Assembly (NCBI RefSeq): GCF_029635795.1
Contig: NZ_CP114280.1
Coordinates: forward strand, 2,542,001 to 2,606,000
Direction of reading: 5' to 3'
Source of the DNA: Dickeya lacustris
GTDB taxonomy: Bacteria; Pseudomonadota; Gammaproteobacteria; Enterobacterales; Enterobacteriaceae
DNA length: 64,000 bases
The notes under the pieces were generated by a model, which worked only from the letters and a program-made list of their open reading frames with translations, was not told where the DNA came from and made no database searches. Positions 26,788-37,878 of the stretch are shown here, piece after piece (position 1 is the stretch's first letter; each line of letters opens with the position of its first letter). The position numbers were made by a program, and so were the translations under genes.

Positions 26788-26809
26788 AAAATGAAACACT
26801 GTTTCTTTT
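26788..26809. promoter_or_regulatory. KdgR-type operator of pelX
   Basis: AATGAAACACTGTTTCTTT (26790-26808) fits the KdgR box, an imperfect palindrome around AAA(C/T)..(G/A)TTT. KdgR represses pectinolysis genes until 2-keto-3-deoxygluconate accumulates. The position just upstream of pelX supports this reading. Confidence 0.82.
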
Positions 26810-27076
26810 GCATGCTTCACAAACCGAACAGCCACGCGCATAAGATGTGATTTAAATTCACCGTAGAAATGTTGCTGAAAAGCGGGCTTCCAGACGGTTT
26901 CTGATTACCCAAACCTTGCTGTATTGGATACACTCTCACCCTAGGTTTTTTCACCCAGGAATGGCGTTTAGCGGCCATTTTTCGCTGAAAAATATGTAGT
27001 AATCCGGTGCGATAACAGGTTTACTTTCGTTCGCCCTCGCGTGCGGGGCTCCATTCCGTTTTTAGTCAGGATGCCT

Positions 27077-28447
27077 ATGTCTAACAGTTCAATGAGTGTG
27101 GTTATTCTTGCCGCTGGCAAGGGAACCCGCATGTATTCCAGCCTTCCTAAAGTGCTTCACCCTCTGGCAGGAAAACCGATTGTCCAACACGTGATTGATG
27201 CTGCGCTAAACGTGGGTGCCGAGCGCATTCATCTGGTTTATGGACATGGCGCGGAGCTGATTCGCCAGACGCTGACCGATGCCTCGTTGCACTGGGTGTT
27301 GCAGGCTGAACAATTGGGCACCGGCCATGCGGTGCAGCAGGCGGCGGATGATTTTGACGACAACGAAGACATCCTGATTCTTTACGGCGATGTTCCGCTG
27401 ATTTCATCAGAGACGTTACAGCGCCTGGTTGCCGCGAAACCGCAGGGTGGCATTGGCCTGTTGACTGTCAATTTGCCCGATCCAACCGGCTATGGCCGCA
27501 TTGTGCGGGATAATGGCGAGGTGGTCGGGATTGTTGAGCATAAAGATGCCAGCGAGCAGCAGCGCACCATTACAGAAATCAACACTGGAATTTTAGTCGC
27601 CGGTGGCCGTGACCTGAAACGCTGGTTAGGCCAGCTCAATAACCATAATGCACAGCGTGAATACTATCTGACGGACATTATTGCCATGGCCGCTCAGGAA
27701 GGAAACCGCGTGGTGGCGGTGCAGCCATCGGCGCTGAGTGAAGTCGAAGGGGTGAATAACCGCCTGCAACTGGCGACGCTGGAGCGCACTTTTCAGCGCG
27801 AACAGGCTGAACGGCTGCTGCTGGCAGGCGTCATGCTGATGGATCCGGCCCGCTTTGACCTGCGCGGTGAACTGGTACACGGCCTTGATGTGACCATTGA
27901 TGCCAATGTGATTCTGGAAGGCCGGGTCACGCTCGGCAACCGGGTTAAGATTGGCGCAGGGTGCATCATCAAAAACAGCGACATTGGCGATGGCTGTGAA
28001 TTGAGCCCCTACTCGGTTGTTGAAGATGCGGTGCTGGAAGCGCGCTGCACCATCGGCCCGTTTGCCCGTCTGCGCCCAGGCGCTGTGCTGGAAGAAGAGG
28101 CGCATGTGGGCAACTTCGTCGAAATGAAAAAGGCGCGCTTGGGTAAAGGTTCGAAAGCGGGGCATCTGACCTATCTTGGTGATGCGCACATTGGCTCCGG
28201 CGTGAATATCGGCGCGGGCACGATCACCTGTAACTATGACGGTGCCAACAAACACCAAACCGTGATTGGCGATGATGTGTTTGTCGGGTCGGATAGCCAA
28301 CTGGTTGCACCGGTGACGATTGGCCGTGGCGCGACCATCGGCGCGGGGACTACCGTCACCCGTCATGTTGGTGAAAATGAACTGGTGATAAGCCGCGTGA
28401 AACAGACGCACATTGCGGGCTGGAAACGTCCGGTGAAGAAAAAGTAA
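27077..28447 (+). CDS. glmU: Bifunctional GlmU: glucosamine-1-P acetyltransferase / GlcNAc-1-P uridyltransferase
   Basis: GlmU makes UDP-N-acetylglucosamine, the precursor for peptidoglycan and lipopolysaccharide. It has 456 residues, as in E. coli. The N-terminal uridyltransferase domain begins with the nucleotide loop [18 protein letters not shown]. The C-terminal acetyltransferase domain is a left-handed beta-helix of hexapeptide repeats ([39 protein letters not shown]). The ATG giving MSNSSMSVV is preferred over one two codons upstream because AGG is then six bases away. It is followed by glmS, the usual operon pair. Confidence 0.97.
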   Translation: MSNSSMSVVILAAGKGTRMYSSLPKVLHPLAGKPIVQHVIDAALNVGAERIHLVYGHGAELIRQTLTDASLHWVLQAEQLGTGHAVQQAADDFDDNEDILILYGDVPLISSETLQRLVAAKPQGGIGLLTVNLPDPTGYGRIVRDNGEVVGIVEHKDASEQQRTITEINTGILVAGGRDLKRWLGQLNNHNAQREYYLTDIIAMAAQEGNRVVAVQPSALSEVEGVNNRLQLATLERTFQREQAERLLLAGVMLMDPARFDLRGELVHGLDVTIDANVILEGRVTLGNRVKIGAGCIIKNSDIGDGCELSPYSVVEDAVLEARCTIGPFARLRPGAVLEEEAHVGNFVEMKKARLGKGSKAGHLTYLGDAHIGSGVNIGAGTITCNYDGANKHQTVIGDDVFVGSDSQLVAPVTIGRGATIGAGTTVTRHVGENELVISRVKQTHIAGWKRPVKKK

Positions 28448-28514
28448 CCGTCTTATGCCCGAGGCGCGCAGGCCCGTCACGGTTAGCGCGCTTCTCGGGC
28501 TGATGATGATAACG

Positions 28515-28551
28515 TTTGGTCTGGGCTTATTACCGTTGAGGCCAGACCAAA
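28515..28551. other. Stem-loop in the glmU-glmS intergenic region
   Basis: A perfect 10-base inverted repeat, TTTGGTCTGG and CCAGACCAAA, is separated by 17 bases and ends about 115 bases before glmS. In E. coli this part of the glmUS message is the target of RNase E processing and of the small RNA GlmZ. A role here is inferred, and no GlmZ pairing was checked. Confidence 0.45.
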
Positions 28552-28665
28552 ACATAATAAAACCCCGCTTTCTACAACGGCTCGGGGAACCCGGAATCAA
28601 CCGGAATAATCAGGTCTAAAGACATCGCGGTGACACAATATGTCACGTTTACAGGAATACAACCG

Positions 28666-30498
28666 ATGTGTGGAATTGTTGGCGCTGTCGCGCAACGAGA
28701 TATAGCTGAAATCCTGCTGGAAGGGCTGCGCCGCCTTGAATACCGGGGTTACGACTCTGCCGGTCTGGCGGTTGTCGGTCACGATGGTCAGGTTTCACGC
28801 CTGCGTCGTCTGGGCAAAGTGCAGGTGCTGGCGCAGGCGATGGAAGAACACCCGCTGACCGGCGGCACCGGGATTGCGCATACCCGCTGGGCAACGCACG
28901 GTGAACCGTCCGAGCATAATGCGCACCCGCATGTGTCTGGCCATATTACCGTGGTGCATAACGGCATTATCGAGAATCACGAACCATTACGTGAATTGAT
29001 GGTGTCGCGTGGGTATCAGTTTACCTCTGCAACCGACACCGAAGTCGTTGCCCATTTGGTGCATTGGGAGCAACAGCAGGGCGGCTCACTGCATGACGTG
29101 GTGCAGCGTGTTATTGCGCAATTGCGCGGTGCTTACGGTATGGTGCTGCTTGATAGCCGCGACCCCAGCGTATTGGTTGCCGCCCGTTCCGGCAGCCCAC
29201 TGGTGATTGGCCGGGGCGTCGGGGAGAACTTTATCGCCTCTGACCAGCTGGCGCTGTTGCCGGTAACGCGCCGTTTTATCTTCCTTGAAGAAGGCGATAT
29301 CGCAGAAGTTACCCGCCGCACGGTACGCATCGTCGATCGTCACGGTAAAGAGGTGCAGCGCGAAGAGATAGAATCAAACGTGCAGTATGACGCTGGCGAT
29401 AAAGGGGCCTACCGTCACTACATGCAAAAAGAGATTTTCGAGCAGCCGCTGGCCATCAAAAACACGCTCGAAGGGCGCTTTAGCCACGGTGAAATTCATC
29501 TCTCAGAACTGGGGCCTAAGGCCGAGGCGCTGCTGGCAACGGTGCGACATATACAGATTATTGCCTGCGGTACGTCATACAATGCAGGCATGGTGTCGCG
29601 CTACTGGTTTGAGTCGCTGGCGGGTATTCCTTGCGATGTGGAAATCGCCTCCGAATTCCGTTATCGCAAACCGGCGGTGCGTGAAAACAGCCTGATGATC
29701 ACCTTATCGCAATCCGGTGAAACGGCTGACACGCTGGCAGCGTTGCGTTTGTCAAAAGAGCTGGGGTATCTCGGTTCGCTGGCGATTTGCAATGTGGCGG
29801 GCTCCTCGCTGGTGCGTGAATCAGACTGGGCGCTGATGACCCGCGCCGGGGCTGAAATCGGTGTTGCTTCCACCAAGGCTTTTACGACCCAACTGACGGT
29901 GCTGTTGATGTTGGTGGCGCGTATTGGCCGTTTGCGCGGGATGGCGGCAGAGGTTGAGCGTGAAATCGTGCAGGCGCTGCAGGCGTTGCCCGCCCGTATC
30001 GAACAGATGCTGTCGCAAGACAAGCTTATCGAATCGCTGGCGGAAGGCTTCTCTGATAAACACCACGCGTTGTTCCTCGGCCGTGGCGATCAGTACCCGA
30101 TTGCGATGGAAGGCGCGCTTAAGCTCAAAGAGATTTCCTACATCCACGCAGAAGCGTATGCCGCAGGTGAACTGAAACACGGCCCGCTGGCGCTGATTGA
30201 TGCCGATATGCCAGTCGTTGTGGTCGCGCCTAATAACGATTTGCTGGAAAAACTGAAATCCAACATCGAAGAAGTGCGTGCGCGCGGCGGTGAAATCTAT
30301 GTGTTCGCTGACGAGCAGGCCGGGTTCACGTCTGACAGCGAGATGATGAAAATCATCCAGTTGCCGCATGTTGAAGAGTTCATCGCGCCTATTTTCTACA
30401 CGGTGCCGCTACAACTGCTCTCTTACTATGTGGCGCTGATTAAAGGCACCGATGTTGACCAGCCGCGTAACCTGGCGAAATCGGTAACGGTGGAGTAA
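28666..30498 (+). CDS. glmS: Glutamine--fructose-6-phosphate aminotransferase
   Basis: GlmS makes glucosamine-6-phosphate from fructose-6-phosphate and glutamine, the first step to UDP-GlcNAc. It has 610 residues. After removal of Met1 the N-terminal nucleophile Cys is exposed ([12 protein letters not shown]). The glutaminase domain shows [12 protein letters not shown] and [18 protein letters not shown]. Two SIS isomerase domains follow ([32 protein letters not shown]), and the end is [11 protein letters not shown]. The ATG is fixed by the catalytic Cys at position 2. A terminator follows the gene. Confidence 0.97.
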   Translation: MCGIVGAVAQRDIAEILLEGLRRLEYRGYDSAGLAVVGHDGQVSRLRRLGKVQVLAQAMEEHPLTGGTGIAHTRWATHGEPSEHNAHPHVSGHITVVHNGIIENHEPLRELMVSRGYQFTSATDTEVVAHLVHWEQQQGGSLHDVVQRVIAQLRGAYGMVLLDSRDPSVLVAARSGSPLVIGRGVGENFIASDQLALLPVTRRFIFLEEGDIAEVTRRTVRIVDRHGKEVQREEIESNVQYDAGDKGAYRHYMQKEIFEQPLAIKNTLEGRFSHGEIHLSELGPKAEALLATVRHIQIIACGTSYNAGMVSRYWFESLAGIPCDVEIASEFRYRKPAVRENSLMITLSQSGETADTLAALRLSKELGYLGSLAICNVAGSSLVRESDWALMTRAGAEIGVASTKAFTTQLTVLLMLVARIGRLRGMAAEVEREIVQALQALPARIEQMLSQDKLIESLAEGFSDKHHALFLGRGDQYPIAMEGALKLKEISYIHAEAYAAGELKHGPLALIDADMPVVVVAPNNDLLEKLKSNIEEVRARGGEIYVFADEQAGFTSDSEMMKIIQLPHVEEFIAPIFYTVPLQLLSYYVALIKGTDVDQPRNLAKSVTVE

Positions 30499-30542
30499 GG
30501 TTTGCCGGTGACTGAGCGAAGAGCGTGATTCTTCGCCTGGCA

Positions 30543-30580
30543 TAAAAAAGCCCTGATTTAATCTATCAGGGCTTTTCTTT
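30543..30580 (+). terminator. Intrinsic terminator of glmUS
   Basis: AAAAGCCCTGAT pairs with ATCAGGGCTTTT around a TTAATCT loop and is followed by more T residues. It lies about 47 bases past the glmS stop. Its left A run could let it work in both directions. Confidence 0.92.
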
Positions 30581-30648
30581 TTTTAAGTTAACATACGCAG
30601 GGGTGTTACACTTAGCCCGCGTTAGAAACCTTAGTACGAGTTAAGAAA

Positions 30649-31692
30649 ATGGAAATTCGACGCTTAAATACTATACGTGGTGTAGCTGTTTTGATTGTTA
30701 TTGTTAGTCATTATAGCAACGAGTCTAAGATTCTCGGGGGCGTGCTAGGTAATGGTGCAGGCCAGCTTGGCGTAATGCTATTCTTCTTGCTAAGTTCATT
30801 TTTAATGTCTTTTCTTTATCTGGATAAAGTTCCGAATACACAAAACTTGGTGGGTTTTTGTGTTGCAAGAATTGCCCGGGTTATTCCTTTGTTCTTTCTT
30901 GTTGTATTCGTTTCTTTTTTTGGAAATATTATCTTTCCTTCTGAGTTTGTCCATTTCCTTTATCCGATAGCCGATCTCTCATCATTAATTTCAAATTTAC
31001 TCTTGTTATCTGGTGTAAAAGTCATGTGGACAATTCCACCTGAAATACAATTTTATGCTGCTTTTGCTTTTTTTTGGTTTTTGACCAAGAAACTGGGGAT
31101 GGGAATAATGCTATTCCCCATCGCCCTTTTAGGTTTTTATGTTTTTTTTCCTAATCCGAAAATTCATGAAGGCACTGTGTTTGGCCTGTTTTTTAGGCTA
31201 TCAATATTACAGGTGTATGCTTGTTTTGTGGTTGGTCTCTTGTTCGGGGTTTTGTATAAGAAATGGTCTGTTCCTGAGAAGTACAAAAGCAAGTATTTCT
31301 TATGCTCCCTTGCTGTGATTCCTTTGCTTTTTCCGATGATTTTTTTCAGCTACACGGGTTATTTACATGCAATATGGAATGAGCCAGGTATTTTAATTGC
31401 AATTTCTCTGGTTTTTTTCTCGCTTGTTTTTCTTGTTCCTGATGGGAATTTTTTATTGGAAAATAAAGCTGGAGATTTTTTAGGAAGAGTATCTTATTCA
31501 ACCTATCTATTACATTATCCCATTCTAATGACTATGAGTGGGTTGGGTTTTTCAAAAAAAATAATTGATGGTGTGATTTTTATATTGCTGACGCTGGTTG
31601 TTTCTCATCTTTCGTTTGTTTTTTTTGAAAGCCCAGCCAGGAGTTTTATTAAAAATAGATTTTTAAAAAACCTCAAGGTAGAAGGAAGGTAA
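30649..31692 (+). CDS. Membrane acyltransferase, acyltransferase-3 (OafA/YrhL-like) family
   Basis: Proteins of this family move acyl groups, often acetyl, onto sugars of lipopolysaccharide O-antigen or other envelope glycans. The 347-residue protein has about ten membrane spans. It begins with the family motif RRLNTIRGVAVLIVIVSHYS, whose invariant Arg and His are thought to be catalytic. RIARVIPLFFLV follows as the usual R-x-x-R-x-x-P element, and the end is SPARSFIKNRFL. The exact acceptor cannot be told from sequence. The DNA is clearly AT-richer than its neighbours, with many TTT codons and T runs, and glmS and pstS are adjacent in E. coli. Both facts point to horizontal gain. No mobile-element remnant is visible. 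Confidence 0.85.
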   Translation: MEIRRLNTIRGVAVLIVIVSHYSNESKILGGVLGNGAGQLGVMLFFLLSSFLMSFLYLDKVPNTQNLVGFCVARIARVIPLFFLVVFVSFFGNIIFPSEFVHFLYPIADLSSLISNLLLLSGVKVMWTIPPEIQFYAAFAFFWFLTKKLGMGIMLFPIALLGFYVFFPNPKIHEGTVFGLFFRLSILQVYACFVVGLLFGVLYKKWSVPEKYKSKYFLCSLAVIPLLFPMIFFSYTGYLHAIWNEPGILIAISLVFFSLVFLVPDGNFLLENKAGDFLGRVSYSTYLLHYPILMTMSGLGFSKKIIDGVIFILLTLVVSHLSFVFFESPARSFIKNRFLKNLKVEGR

Positions 31693-31808
31693 TATTTCAA
31701 TGCCTGCTTTTATTGCTCTGATAGCATCTTGAAAATCACGGTGTTCCCTCGGCCTTTTTCCTCTGTCTTATTGACAGGTTAGTACACCCCCAGCGGCTTC
31801 TAATGTGC

Positions 31809-31852
31809 CTGTCACATAACTGTCATATTTCATACATTTTACTGTCACCGAA
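31809..31852 (+). promoter_or_regulatory. Tandem Pho boxes upstream of pstS
   Basis: Four 11-base units start at 31809, 31820, 31831 and 31842: CTGTCACATAA, CTGTCATATTT, CATACATTTTA and CTGTCACCGAA. Three carry the PhoB half-site CTGTCA and the third is degenerate. This makes two adjacent Pho boxes. A TATTTT (31859-31864) seven bases later would be the -10 of a PhoB-activated promoter that lacks a normal -35. Confidence 0.9.
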
Positions 31853-31971
31853 TTGACCTATTTTCTCTTCCAGCAAATGACATTGTGATCGCGCACACGC
31901 TGCGGATGACACCTCTACCGATTAAACAATAGCTCCGGGTCTACACGTCTAGGTATCCCACAGGAGGGATT

Positions 31972-33012
31972 ATGAAACTCATGCGTACCACTGTTGCCAG
32001 TATCGTTGCTGCAAGTTTTTCTCTGACGGCGGTTTCTGCTTTCGCCGCAGCAAATCTCACTGGTGCAGGTGCGACATTCCCCGCTCCGGTTTATGCCAAG
32101 TGGGCAGACTCTTATGAGAAAGAGACCGGCAATAAAGTGAACTATCAGGGCATCGGCTCCTCCGGCGGCGTGAAACAAATTACCGCCAAGACCGTCGATT
32201 TTGGCGCGTCCGATGCTCCGCTGGCCGATGATAAGCTGGCGCAAGATGGCCTGTTCCAGTTCCCGACCGTGATTGGCGGTATCGTACTGGCGGTTAACCT
32301 GCCGGGTGTGGCTGCCGGTGAACTGACGCTGGATGGCAAAACGCTGGGTGATATCTACCTGGGAAATATCAAAAAGTGGAACGATGCGGCCATCGCTAAA
32401 CTGAACCCAGGGGTAAAACTGCCGGATCAGGATATCGCGGTCGTGCGTCGCGCCGATGGTTCAGGCACCTCTTATGTGTTCACCAGCTATCTGGCGAAAG
32501 TGAACAGCGAGTGGAAAGAGAAGATTGGCGCGGGTAACACCGTTAACTGGCCGACCGGTCTGGGTGGTAAAGGCAACGACGGTATCGCTGCGTTTGTTCA
32601 GCGTCTGCCGGGGTCTATCGGTTATGTCGAATACGCCTATGCCAAGCAGAACAATCTGGTGTACACCAAGCTGCTCTCGGCCGATGGCAAAGCCGTCAGC
32701 CCGACGGAAGCCTCCTTTAGCAATGCGGCCAAAGGGGTGGACTGGAGCAAGTCGTTTGCACAAGACCTGACTAACCAGAAAGGCGCGGACGCATGGCCTA
32801 TCACGTCAACCACCTTCATTTTGCTGCATAAAGAGCAGAGTAAACCAGAGCAGGGCACTGAAGTGCTGAAGTTCTTCGATTGGGCCTACACGAAAGGTGA
32901 TGCTCAGGCGAAAGCGCTGGATTACGCCACCTTACCGAAAGAAGTGGTTGCTCAGGTTCGCGCTGCCTGGAAAACCCAGATCAAAGACAGCAGCGGTAAA
33001 GCACTATACTGA
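31972..33012 (+). CDS. pstS: Phosphate ABC transporter periplasmic binding protein
   Basis: PstS captures inorganic phosphate in the periplasm with high affinity. The 346-residue precursor has a signal peptide of 25 residues ([19 protein letters not shown], cut after SAFA). The mature part shows the phosphate-binding segments [30 protein letters not shown] and [16 protein letters not shown]. An AGGAGGG ribosome site precedes the ATG. Phosphate starvation control is visible in the Pho boxes upstream. A hairpin after the gene may keep its mRNA more abundant than that of pstCAB. Confidence 0.98.
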   Translation: MKLMRTTVASIVAASFSLTAVSAFAAANLTGAGATFPAPVYAKWADSYEKETGNKVNYQGIGSSGGVKQITAKTVDFGASDAPLADDKLAQDGLFQFPTVIGGIVLAVNLPGVAAGELTLDGKTLGDIYLGNIKKWNDAAIAKLNPGVKLPDQDIAVVRRADGSGTSYVFTSYLAKVNSEWKEKIGAGNTVNWPTGLGGKGNDGIAAFVQRLPGSIGYVEYAYAKQNNLVYTKLLSADGKAVSPTEASFSNAAKGVDWSKSFAQDLTNQKGADAWPITSTTFILLHKEQSKPEQGTEVLKFFDWAYTKGDAQAKALDYATLPKEVVAQVRAAWKTQIKDSSGKALY

Positions 33013-33048
33013 TTGTAGTCGGTCAGGAACGGTTGAGTCAGTCTCCTG

Positions 33049-33080
33049 AGGTGGATAAACCGCAATCGGTCTATCCACCT
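33049..33080 (+). other. Strong stem-loop between pstS and pstC
   Basis: AGGTGGATAAACCG pairs with CGGTCTATCCACCT with one mismatch (or a G-U pair in RNA) around a CAAT loop. There is no T run, so it is more likely an RNA-stabilising or attenuating hairpin than a full terminator. Such a structure would explain excess binding protein over permease. Confidence 0.6.
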
Positions 33081-33159
33081 CCGACGTTGATAGCGCCGCC
33101 TGATTATCTGAAAGACGCAGTTATTTGAAAAACGCCGTTATCTGAAAGAAGAGAGACGT

Positions 33160-34149
33160 ATGGCTGACGATAAGCCAACAACTATAGCGGATATACCTGT
33201 AGGCAAAACCATTACCCCGCCGGGAAAACAGGGCGATATCCTTTTTGGGGCGCTGGTCAGACTGGCGGCCCTGCTGACGTTACTGCTGCTGGGCGGCATT
33301 ATCGTCTCACTGATGTTCGCCTCCTGGCCGAGCATCAAAACCTTCGGTTTTTCTTTCCTGTGGAACAAAGAGTGGGATGCGCCTGCCGGGCAATTCGGTG
33401 CACTGGTGCCGATTTACGGCACGCTGGTGACGTCGCTTATTGCCTTGATTATCGCCATTCCCATCAGTTTCGGTATTGCGCTGTTCCTGACGGAACTGGC
33501 ACCCGGCTGGCTGAAGCGTCCGCTTGGGGTGGCGATTGAGCTGCTGGCTGCGATCCCGAGTATCGTTTACGGCATGTGGGGGCTATTTGTGTTCGCCCCG
33601 CTGTTCGCCAAATATTTCCAGCAGCCGGTTGGCAATGTGCTCTCTGGCATTCCATTCATCGGTTCGCTGTTTTCCGGCCCGGCTTTCGGCATCGGCATTC
33701 TGGCCGCCGGGGTCATTCTGGCCATTATGATCATCCCCTATATTGCCGCCGTGATGCGCGATGTGTTCGAGCAAACGCCGGTGATGATGAAAGAATCGGC
33801 CTACGGCATCGGTTGTACTACGTGGGAAGTTATCTGGCACATCGTGCTGCCGTTCACCAAAAACGGCGTGATTGGCGGCGTGATGCTGGGGCTTGGCCGG
33901 GCGCTCGGTGAAACCATGGCGGTAACATTTATCATCGGCAATACCTACCAGTTAGACAGCGTTTCGCTCTATATGCCGGGCAATAGCATCACCTCGGCGC
34001 TGGCCAATGAATTTGCCGAAGCGGATACCGGGCTGCATACCGCCGCGCTGATGGAGCTGGGGCTGATTCTGTTTGTTATCACCTTTATTGTGCTGGCCTG
34101 CTCGAAGCTGATGATCATGCGTCTGGCGAAAAATGAAGGAGCACGCTGA
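33160..34149 (+). CDS. pstC: Phosphate ABC transporter permease PstC
   Basis: PstC is one of the two membrane channel subunits of the high-affinity phosphate importer. The 329-residue protein has about six spans. The permease coupling loop reads [20 protein letters not shown], followed by [22 protein letters not shown]. These match the EAA-type loop that docks onto PstB and the conserved PstC arginine/glutamate region. GAGAGACGT precedes the ATG. Its stop overlaps the pstA start by one base (TGATG), which suggests coupled translation. Confidence 0.97.
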   Translation: MADDKPTTIADIPVGKTITPPGKQGDILFGALVRLAALLTLLLLGGIIVSLMFASWPSIKTFGFSFLWNKEWDAPAGQFGALVPIYGTLVTSLIALIIAIPISFGIALFLTELAPGWLKRPLGVAIELLAAIPSIVYGMWGLFVFAPLFAKYFQQPVGNVLSGIPFIGSLFSGPAFGIGILAAGVILAIMIIPYIAAVMRDVFEQTPVMMKESAYGIGCTTWEVIWHIVLPFTKNGVIGGVMLGLGRALGETMAVTFIIGNTYQLDSVSLYMPGNSITSALANEFAEADTGLHTAALMELGLILFVITFIVLACSKLMIMRLAKNEGAR

Positions 34150-35036
34150 TGGCGAGCATGAGCATGGAAACCCATTCCGACACGCTGGAAACCCGCCGCA
34201 AAATGCAGGCGTGGCGTCGTCAAAAAAACCGTATTGCGCTATTTCTGTCGATGCTGACGATGGCATTCGGCCTGTTCTGGCTGGTGTGGATACTGATGTC
34301 TACGGTGACGAAAGGCATTGATGGTATGTCGCTGTCGCTGTTTACCGAAATGACGCCGCCGCCGAATTCGGCGGGGGGCGGCCTGGCTAACGCGATTGTC
34401 GGTAGCGGCCTGTTGATTCTGTGGGCGACGCTGTTTGGCACGCCGCTGGGAATTCTGGCCGGTGTCTATCTGGCTGAATATGGCCGTAAATCGCTGATTG
34501 CCGAAGTGATCCGCTTTATTAACGACATTTTGCTGTCTGCGCCGTCAATCGTGGTTGGGCTGTTTGTCTACACGCTGGTGGTCGCCAAAATGGAGCATTT
34601 CTCCGGCTGGGCTGGCGTGATTGCGCTGGCATTGTTGCAGGTGCCTATCGTGATTCGTACCACCGAAAACATGCTGAAACTGGTGCCGGATAGCCTGCGA
34701 GAAGCGGCTTACGCACTGGGGACGCCGAAATGGAAGATGATCTCGGCGATTACCCTGAAAGCATCGGTATCCGGCATTATCACCGGCGTGTTGCTGGCGG
34801 TGGCGCGTATCGCCGGGGAAACGGCACCGCTGCTGTTTACCTCGCTGTCGAACCAATTCTGGAGCACCGATTTGATGCATCCGATTGCTAACCTGCCGGT
34901 CACGATTTTTAAATTTGCCATGAGCCCGTTCAAAGAGTGGCAGGGGTTGGCGTGGGCCGGGGTGCTGCTGATTACGCTGTGCGTACTGCTGCTGAACGTG
35001 CTGGCTCGCGTACTGTTTGCCAGGAAAACACGTTAA
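34149..35036 (+). CDS. pstA: Phosphate ABC transporter permease PstA
   Basis: PstA is the second channel subunit of the phosphate importer. The 295-residue protein matches E. coli PstA, with [20 protein letters not shown] near residue 65 and the coupling loop [40 protein letters not shown] follows the loop. About six membrane spans are visible. The start codon overlaps the pstC stop. pstB follows after 65 bases. Confidence 0.97.
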   Translation: MASMSMETHSDTLETRRKMQAWRRQKNRIALFLSMLTMAFGLFWLVWILMSTVTKGIDGMSLSLFTEMTPPPNSAGGGLANAIVGSGLLILWATLFGTPLGILAGVYLAEYGRKSLIAEVIRFINDILLSAPSIVVGLFVYTLVVAKMEHFSGWAGVIALALLQVPIVIRTTENMLKLVPDSLREAAYALGTPKWKMISAITLKASVSGIITGVLLAVARIAGETAPLLFTSLSNQFWSTDLMHPIANLPVTIFKFAMSPFKEWQGLAWAGVLLITLCVLLLNVLARVLFARKTR

Positions 35037-35053
35037 CCCAGCAACATTTATGA

Positions 35054-35878
<825 letters not shown>

Positions 35879-35891
35879 TTACGGGAGTATC

Positions 35892-36623
35892 ATGGACAAT
35901 CTTAATCTGAATAAACATATTTCCGGTCAGTTTAATGCCGAACTGGAAAGCATCCGCACCCAGGTGTTGACGATGGGCGGGCTGGTGGAACAGCAACTGA
36001 CGGATGCCATTACCGCCATGCACAATCAGGATGCGGAGCTGGCACAGCGCGTGATTGAAGGCGATGCCAAAGTCAACATGATGGAAGTGAGTATTGACGA
36101 GGCGTGCGTGCGCATTATTGCCAAACGCCAGCCGACCGCCAGCGACCTGCGTCTGGTGATGGCGATCATCAAGACCATTTCCGAGCTGGAACGCATCGGC
36201 GATGTGGCGGACAAAATCTGCCGCACCGCGCTGGAGAAATTCTCCCATCAGCATCAGCCGCTGTTGGTGAGCCTGGAGTCGTTGGGCAATCACACCGTAC
36301 AGATGCTGCATGATGTGCTGGACGCGTTTGCGCGTATGGATCTGGATGAAGCCAAGCGCATCTACATGGAAGACAAGAAAGTGGACAAAGAGTACGAAGG
36401 CATTGTGCGCCAACTGATGACGCACATGATGGAAGACTCGCGCACCATTCCCAGCGTGCTGACCGCGTTGTTCTGCGCCCGTTCCATTGAGCGCATTGGC
36501 GACCGTTGCCAGAACATTTGCGAGTTCATTTTCTACTTCGTTAAAGGCCAGGATTTTCGTCATCTGGGTGGCGACGCACTGGAAAAAATGCTGGCGCAAA
36601 AAGACGCGAGCAAACCGGAGTAA
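35892..36623 (+). CDS. phoU: Phosphate signalling protein PhoU
   Basis: PhoU is a cytoplasmic two-bundle helical protein that links the Pst transporter to the PhoR kinase and shuts off the Pho response when phosphate is plentiful. The 243-residue product begins [20 protein letters not shown]. It has the repeated metal-binding ExxxD-type motifs in each half ([14 protein letters not shown] and [15 protein letters not shown]). The ATG at 35892 follows GGGAG; an upstream frame overlapping pstB by 32 codons has no support. It is the last gene of the pst operon. Confidence 0.97.
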   Translation: MDNLNLNKHISGQFNAELESIRTQVLTMGGLVEQQLTDAITAMHNQDAELAQRVIEGDAKVNMMEVSIDEACVRIIAKRQPTASDLRLVMAIIKTISELERIGDVADKICRTALEKFSHQHQPLLVSLESLGNHTVQMLHDVLDAFARMDLDEAKRIYMEDKKVDKEYEGIVRQLMTHMMEDSRTIPSVLTALFCARSIERIGDRCQNICEFIFYFVKGQDFRHLGGDALEKMLAQKDASKPE

Positions 36624-36650
36624 CCAACCCGCCATTGCTTGTTGCTTCCC

Positions 36651-36674
36651 AACGCCCCGCCTTTGCGGGGCGTT
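36651..36674 (+). terminator. GC-rich hairpin after phoU
   Basis: AACGCCCCGC pairs with GCGGGGCGTT around a CTTT loop, 27 bases past the phoU stop. The T run is weak (GTCATTGGTT), but its place and stability fit the end of the pst operon. Confidence 0.65.
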
Positions 36675-36881
36675 GTCATTGGTTATGCGCGATGGCCGCA
36701 TTGTCACTGAGGGTTGCCAGGTGCCGAATAGAACATAAGTTCATATTATGGGTATTTATGTTATTTCCGGCGCGTCAGTACCGCTGTTAGCCTGCATTCA
36801 TTGAGTTAACAACATCTTATGAACTCATTCTCGTTCAGGTGCATTCTCTTTTGAGAACAATAGATTACAGGCGGATAAAAA

Positions 36882-37718
36882 ATGAAAAAATCGTTGTTGG
36901 CATTCTCTCTTCTGGCAGGACTGGCGGCGCTTTCTGGCCATGCGCAGGCGGATAAACTCGACGACATCCAGAAAGCCGGGGTGGTGAACGTGGCGGTGTT
37001 CGACAGCAATCCGCCGTTTGGTTATGTCGATCCGCAAAGTAAAAAGCTGGTGGGCTACGATGTGGATGTCGCGCAGGCTATCGGCAAGGCGCTGGGCGTA
37101 AAAGTGGAGTTGCGCGCAACGAACCCGGCCAACCGTATTCCGCTGTTGACCTCGAAAAAAGTTGACCTGATTGCCGCTAATTTCACCATTACCGATGAGC
37201 GTGCCAAACAGGTGAATTTCAGTGTGCCCTATTTCGCCACCGGCCAGAAATTCATTGCCCGCAAAGGCGTGCTGAAAACCCCGGAAGACATCAAAAACCT
37301 GCGCATTGGTGCAGATAAAGGCACCGTGCAGGAAATCACCCTGCGTGAACACTACCCAACGGCGAAAGTGATCTCTTATGACGACACGCCGCTGGCGTTT
37401 GCGGCGCTGCGTAATGGCAACGTGCAGGCCATCACCCAGGATGACGCCAAACTGGTCGGGCTGCTGGGCAACCTGTCGGCGGCACAAAAAGCCGATTTTG
37501 AAATTTCGCCCTTTAGCATCACCAAAGAGTATCAGGGCATCGGCATTCCTAAAGGTGAAGACCGGTTGACGGAAAAAGTGAATGACATTCTGCTGAACCT
37601 GGAAAAACAGGGCGAGGCGGTGAAAATTTATGACCGCTGGTTCGGGCCGCAAACCCCGTCAGCGCAGCCGCGTGGTGATTTTAAAATCGCCCCGTTGGCT
37701 CAACAGCCCAAAGCCTGA
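36882..37718 (+). CDS. Amino-acid ABC transporter periplasmic binding protein (SBP family 3)
   Basis: This protein probably captures an amino acid or related compound in the periplasm for import. The 278-residue precursor has a signal peptide (MKKSLLAFSLLAGLAALSG, cut after AQA). The mature part has the family-3 start KLDDIQKAGVVNVAVFDSNPP and GYDVDVAQAIGKALG, then the DERAKQVNFSVPYF hinge region typical of polar amino-acid receptors. The LRIGADKGTVQEITLREHYP segment is also common to glutamate/aspartate and glutamine receptors. The substrate cannot be assigned. Two permease genes follow, separated by 160 bases and a strong hairpin. A proline/glutamine-rich tail (TPSAQPRGDFKIAPLAQQPK) extends past the usual end. 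Confidence 0.85.
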   Translation: MKKSLLAFSLLAGLAALSGHAQADKLDDIQKAGVVNVAVFDSNPPFGYVDPQSKKLVGYDVDVAQAIGKALGVKVELRATNPANRIPLLTSKKVDLIAANFTITDERAKQVNFSVPYFATGQKFIARKGVLKTPEDIKNLRIGADKGTVQEITLREHYPTAKVISYDDTPLAFAALRNGNVQAITQDDAKLVGLLGNLSAAQKADFEISPFSITKEYQGIGIPKGEDRLTEKVNDILLNLEKQGEAVKIYDRWFGPQTPSAQPRGDFKIAPLAQQPKA

Positions 37719-37845
37719 TTCTTCACCCGCCATTGCCTGTTGGTGGCTGGCTGACGATGTCATACCGGTGACACAGAAATAGCAGAAATAAACGACAGAC
37801 ATTCCTCGTATTGATGAACGTCACGACACTCAGTGTAGTAACCTT

Positions 37846-37868
37846 GCCCCCGGCCCCATCCCGGGGGC
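37846..37868 (+). other. GC-rich hairpin between binding-protein and permease genes
   Basis: GCCCCCGG pairs with CCGGGGGC around CCCCATC and is followed by CTTCTTATTG, a weak T-rich tail. It ends 10 bases before the likely permease start. It may act as a partial terminator that lowers permease expression relative to the binding protein. Confidence 0.6.
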
Positions 37869-37878
37869 CTTCTTATTG

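Noticed and set aside
26958..26983. ATGGC/GCCAT hairpin followed by T residues upstream of glmU as a terminator.
   Set aside because: The stem is only five base pairs and no gene in that direction ends nearby. An attenuator is possible but not supportable.
27626..28600. A 324-codon minus-strand frame opposite glmU.
   Set aside because: It is antisense to a conserved gene, and the product has the arginine/histidine-rich look of a shadow frame.
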